NCBI GenBank assembly: GCA_023818555.1
Contig: JAMWCG010000030.1
Coordinates: 1-9,214 of the forward strand
Direction: 5' to 3'
DNA: 9,214 nt
Source: Candidatus Omnitrophota bacterium
Lineage (GTDB): Bacteria > Omnitrophota > Gorgyraeia > DTHP01
In this document: positions 6,329 to 9,214 of the stretch, piece by piece
Position numbering within the stretch: position 1 is the first letter of the stretch
Layout of the letters: each line of letters begins with the position of its first letter
Notes under the pieces: model-generated
What the model was told of the DNA's origin: nothing
The model's input: the letters and a program-made list of their open reading frames with translations, nothing else
The model's database searches: none
Position numbers and translations under genes: made by a program

Positions 6329-6341
6329 TTTTTTGTAATAA
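6327..6341 (+). repeat. Intergenic 15-mer, copy 2 (AATTTTTTGTAATAA)
   Basis: Identical to 191-205. Here the first two A residues are part of the stop codon of the 94-residue gene. It runs directly into AAGGGAGAAG, a Shine-Dalgarno-like stretch with no substantial gene behind it; only a 9-codon frame from TTG 6355 follows. Confidence 0.5.
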
Positions 6342-6410
6342 AGGGAGAAGAAATTTGGTTATAAGAAATAGGGAATTTAGGTAAATGGATAAAAGAGGAG
6401 GAAAAGTAAA
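6329..6410 (+). other. 82-base gap before the open-ended large gene
   Basis: No terminator hairpin and no paired -35/-10 promoter were found. TATAAG (6360-6365) resembles a -10 box but has no -35 at a suitable distance. Two tiny frames lie end to end: TTG 6355-6384 (9 codons, after AAGGGAG) and ATG 6385-6414 (9 codons), the second overlapping the large gene's ATG at 6411 as ATGA. They may be chance or a short leader. Confidence 0.45.
6395..6401 (+). promoter_or_regulatory. Strong ribosome binding site of the large open-ended gene
   Basis: GAGGAGG contains the full AGGAGG core and lies 9 bases before ATG 6411. It is the best Shine-Dalgarno site in the window, which fixes the start and suggests efficient translation. 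Confidence 0.85.
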
Positions 6411-9214
6411 ATGAGAAAATCCAAACTCGCTCTGAAGGGCCTGGTCGGGGGGGCGGGTGTGGTGCTATTAATCTTATTTACCATTTCTACAAAGCCGGCA
6501 AGTGCGCTCTTCTGGGAGACTACAATTCCGTCTGAAATGCCTCCGGTTGACTACACTCCTTTCTTGAATTCTTCAGACAATCCTTTAGACATTTTAAACC
6601 AGATTTTCTGGGGTGCGACAGAAACAGGGAGTCCTCCTCCACCACCTATAAGCTTTGACCAACTACAAGATGTTCCTACAGTAACTTTTTCTAATCCTGA
6701 AAGTGCGGTTAGTGATTTTGTTACAAATTTCCTAAAAATTGCAGATTTAAAGGGATTAACATCAGCTGAAAATAATATCTGGTATCTTAATTATGCAAAT
6801 AAGTATCATTATTTTTATTATGATACGACCACAAATACGCTTAATTATGTTAGCTACTCAGTACCTTCACAGGGTAGTACCATAAGTGTTATTCTTTGGA
6901 AATATAAAAAGATAGGAGTAGATGGCAAAGGACCTTATGGGTCAGGCAAAGGTGGTTGGTTTTTAATGGGTAAAACAGAGGAGACAAACACCAGTATAAC
7001 CGACGGTGAACTCCGTTTATTATCCAATCCTAGGGGATTGTTGGTAGAATTTGGAAATGATGAACAAAACTTCTCAGAGAAGTTCGATATAAAAAAGCAA
7101 GGGGAAAATGGGTATTATATATATGGTTTGGTTAACAGATTTGATGGCGATTTTATCTCAGATGTCTATGATTATACTACCGGTCTTATATTGGTTAAGA
7201 AAGAGGGAAGAAACCTCTTTGACGCAGATGATTGGTATTATAATTACAATAAAAATACCGTAGTAAGGTATAAGAAAAATGACCAAGGCGAAATAACGGA
7301 CTTAGAGGCAAAAACTTTTCAAAAATTACCTGACTCAGACCCAAAGAAGATCGGGATTGACCCTTTAGAAGGGCAGTCCCCACAAATTGATTTAGAGAAA
7401 GCCAAATTAGATACAATTAAGAAAAAAATTGAATATGCTCTTGGACTTCCAGAAGGAGGTTTAACTAACGAAGCTTTCTTAGATGCTTTGCTAAAAGCAA
7501 ACTATAAGGATAACTATATTTTTGAATTAGATGTTAATGGTCAGCATCTCCTCTTCAACCTCAAATCCGATGGGACAATCAATCGGTATATAAAATTTAA
7601 TCCTGATAATACAATTACAGTTTATCAACCAATAGAGAGTGGCCAAGATTATTCCATAGTTCTAAACAATACTCTATTTGATAAGATAAAAGACCATATT
7701 GCTGATTTAGGTTCGGATAATAATTTAGTTGACCTTATATTGTCGGGTAAATTAGAGCTTAATTATGACTATAAAAGGCTAATTACAAAAGATAAAGATA
7801 AAAATAAATTTTTCTGGGCCTTTGATGTAGATGAAACAGGTAGTCTTCAGTTTATTTCTTCCATTAGAGAAGGACAAAGCAGATTATTTATTACAGATTC
7901 TGCAGGTAAACTTATTGTAGAGATTTTTAATATTCCTCCTGAAGCAGGAACTGGCAAAGCAATATTATCTAATTTCGAATTTAATCCCGAGGATAAGAAA
8001 TTCTCATTAAGGGTAGGTAATTTTATAAGGGTTTATAATCTAAGTCCATATATTGGAAGAGAGGTTGATCTCTCAAAGCCAAAGTCAGAACTGCCTTATG
8101 AGGAAAAACCTGTAATAGATATTGAAGCTTTAGGAGAAGAGGGTCGGGCATTTTTGCAACAAATTTTGGGAATGAGTACGGAAGAAGTTAAGTCTATGCT
8201 TGAAAGTGGGAATTTTGAACTGAAAAACGATTATCTCATTGTGAAAAAAGCTAATGGTGAGATTTATATATTTGATTACAGAAAAGATGGTGGAGGAAAA
8301 AATGTGTTAAAGACAGATTATTATTATTCCTTAAATAATCAGGGCTTATCCATTAAACGGGGGGAATTGGTACCCCAACACACAGGGGGATTTAAATTTA
8401 GAGTAGAAGGAACGATAACCCTTGCTGATAAAACTACATTAGATAATATAATGAAGATCTTAGGAATAGCCAAAGGTCAACCGGTTTCCCTTGATGCCTT
8501 GGCCGGATTAATCGATTTCTCTCAATTAGACCCCACTAATATTTGGGAAGACGGTAAATTTAAGGTAGAAAAGATACAACTTGGAATTTCATTTGATATT
8601 GACCAGAAAATAGATGGTAATGATAGATTTGTGGTGATTAATCTTTTAAGCAGCGAGGATAAAAAATCTTTGAGATTAAATTCTGCCGCTATCGGCTATG
8701 CTGAGGAAATTAGTGAAGGTGGTCAAACAAAAACATTAATCACCAAGATTGAGGTTTACGATGGTACTGGCATTTTGAAATTTGCCTTAGGTGATAGAGA
8801 AAAGATAAAGGCTATCTTTGATGGAGAAGTTACTCCTCAAAATGCAATTGATAAGTTAAAACTTATAAATTATGATTCCCAATCGGGAACCGTAGAGATT
8901 AATGGATTTATCTTTAAAACCGATGCCGCAGGAACTGCCTCTACGGATGTTGCCTTTAAGATTGAAAACAACAACATTGTTGTATATCAATGGAAAAAAG
9001 AGGGGGGTAAACCAGGTAATTTTGTACCTGTATTTAAATTGGAAAAAGATTGGATTGAGAGTTTACTCCGACAAGAAGGTTTGCTAACAGACCCGGCTAA
9101 ACATTTGGGAGATGAGGGTGTTGATACCCGAGGATTGTTAAGAGGGGTCATCAACCATTCTACTTTTGTAAGTGGCAAGTTGATTGTTGATGGGGCTTTG
9201 GGTTCAGGAGGAGA
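6411..9214 (+). CDS. Large exported protein with helix-plus-beta modules (3' partial)
   Basis: The frame from ATG 6411 stays open to the window end: at least 934 residues. Start supported by GAGGAGG and a classic signal peptide: MRKSKLALK, a Gly/Val/Leu core (residues 10-25), then KPASA with cleavage probably after A32. A short Pro-rich stretch (five prolines at 75-79) follows. No Cys codon was seen. From about residue 97 the protein has loosely repeated modules of about 90-135 residues: a short helix with Leu and a 'LG' turn (EYALGLPEGG, QQILGMSTEE, MKILGIAKGQ), then aromatic beta strands with an Asp-Gly turn (YIFELDVNGQ, FFWAFDVDETG, YIFDYRKDGGG, GFIFKTDAAG). There is no enzyme motif or recognised family. 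Composition is more AT-rich than the upstream repeat protein, except for the GC-rich signal-peptide codons. Likely a long surface or secreted structural or adhesive protein; that role is inferred from export and repetition. It may be much longer than seen. Confidence 0.85.
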   Translation, partial: MRKSKLALKGLVGGAGVVLLILFTISTKPASALFWETTIPSEMPPVDYTPFLNSSDNPLDILNQIFWGATETGSPPPPPISFDQLQDVPTVTFSNPESAVSDFVTNFLKIADLKGLTSAENNIWYLNYANKYHYFYYDTTTNTLNYVSYSVPSQGSTISVILWKYKKIGVDGKGPYGSGKGGWFLMGKTEETNTSITDGELRLLSNPRGLLVEFGNDEQNFSEKFDIKKQGENGYYIYGLVNRFDGDFISDVYDYTTGLILVKKEGRNLFDADDWYYNYNKNTVVRYKKNDQGEITDLEAKTFQKLPDSDPKKIGIDPLEGQSPQIDLEKAKLDTIKKKIEYALGLPEGGLTNEAFLDALLKANYKDNYIFELDVNGQHLLFNLKSDGTINRYIKFNPDNTITVYQPIESGQDYSIVLNNTLFDKIKDHIADLGSDNNLVDLILSGKLELNYDYKRLITKDKDKNKFFWAFDVDETGSLQFISSIREGQSRLFITDSAGKLIVEIFNIPPEAGTGKAILSNFEFNPEDKKFSLRVGNFIRVYNLSPYIGREVDLSKPKSELPYEEKPVIDIEALGEEGRAFLQQILGMSTEEVKSMLESGNFELKNDYLIVKKANGEIYIFDYRKDGGGKNVLKTDYYYSLNNQGLSIKRGELVPQHTGGFKFRVEGTITLADKTTLDNIMKILGIAKGQPVSLDALAGLIDFSQLDPTNIWEDGKFKVEKIQLGISFDIDQKIDGNDRFVVINLLSSEDKKSLRLNSAAIGYAEEISEGGQTKTLITKIEVYDGTGILKFALGDREKIKAIFDGEVTPQNAIDKLKLINYDSQSGTVEINGFIFKTDAAGTASTDVAFKIENNNIVVYQWKKEGGKPGNFVPVFKLEKDWIESLLRQEGLLTDPAKHLGDEGVDTRGLLRGVINHSTFVSGKLIVDGALGSGG
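6447..6453 (+). repeat. G7 tract inside the signal-peptide codons of the large open-ended protein
   Basis: Seven G residues (in GTC GGG GGG GCG) encode Val-Gly-Gly-Ala in the signal-peptide core. It is the counterpart of the G7 at 2042-2048. The rest of the gene is AT-rich, so the tract is conspicuous and is a possible slippage site. Confidence 0.6.
6699..9214 (+). repeat. Array of about six or seven divergent helix-plus-beta modules
   Basis: Approximate module starts by residue are 97, 330, 420, 570, 672, 794 and 882 (nt 6699, 7398, 7668, 8118, 8424, 8790 and 9054). Each opens with a helix that has hydrophobics at regular spacing (LDTIKKKIEYALGL, LFDKIKDHIADLG, EGRAFLQQILGM, LDNIMKILGI, REKIKAIFDG, WIESLLRQEG) and continues into strands ending in a (F/Y)x(F/V)D type turn. 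Identity between modules is low, so the boundaries are estimates made by eye. The region between the first and second modules (about residues 165-330) is beta-rich and does not fit the pattern well. Confidence 0.5.

Overview
The window is AT-rich and lies entirely on the + strand. It holds the tail of one gene, three complete genes and the open 5' part of a fifth. The four genes whose starts are visible carry export-type N-termini (positively charged start, hydrophobic core, small-residue cleavage site), though the small third one is ambiguous. I see no RNA gene, mobile element, CRISPR array or housekeeping gene. Large, cysteine-free, repeat-built exported proteins beside a variant subtilase, with strong sigma70-type promoters and purine Shine-Dalgarno sites, suggest a Gram-negative-type bacterium of a poorly cultured lineage. 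Omnitrophota or Elusimicrobiota would fit, but nothing here fixes the taxon.

Layout: (1) 2-190, last 62 codons of an unrecognised protein. (2) 246-1919, an exported S8 (subtilisin-like) serine protease with about 230 residues of Pro/Glu/Ser-rich linker before a compact catalytic domain; Asp336, His341, Asn434 and Ser477 can all be assigned. (3) A consensus promoter at 1938-1966, then 2006-6013, a 1335-residue exported protein made largely of divergent YD/RHS-like repeats in a higher-order L-A-B-L'-C arrangement, with a Q/N-rich, then basic, then acidic tail. (4) A second consensus promoter (6003-6031) lying almost on top of the start of a 94-residue single-pass membrane or exported protein (6044-6328). 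(5) 6411 to the window end, at least 934 residues of an exported protein built from loosely repeated helix-plus-beta modules and still open at 9214.

How they may work together is inference. The locus looks like an envelope or secreted-structure cluster: two large repeat proteins, a small helical membrane-associated protein and an exported protease that could process or shed them. The most unusual points are the compressed catalytic spacing of the protease, the superrepeat architecture of the 1335-residue protein, the unrecognised module array in the open-ended protein, the G7 tracts in both large signal-peptide coding regions, and a 15-base sequence shared by two intergenic gaps. No rho-independent terminator was found in any gap; each gap is shorter than 90 bases.
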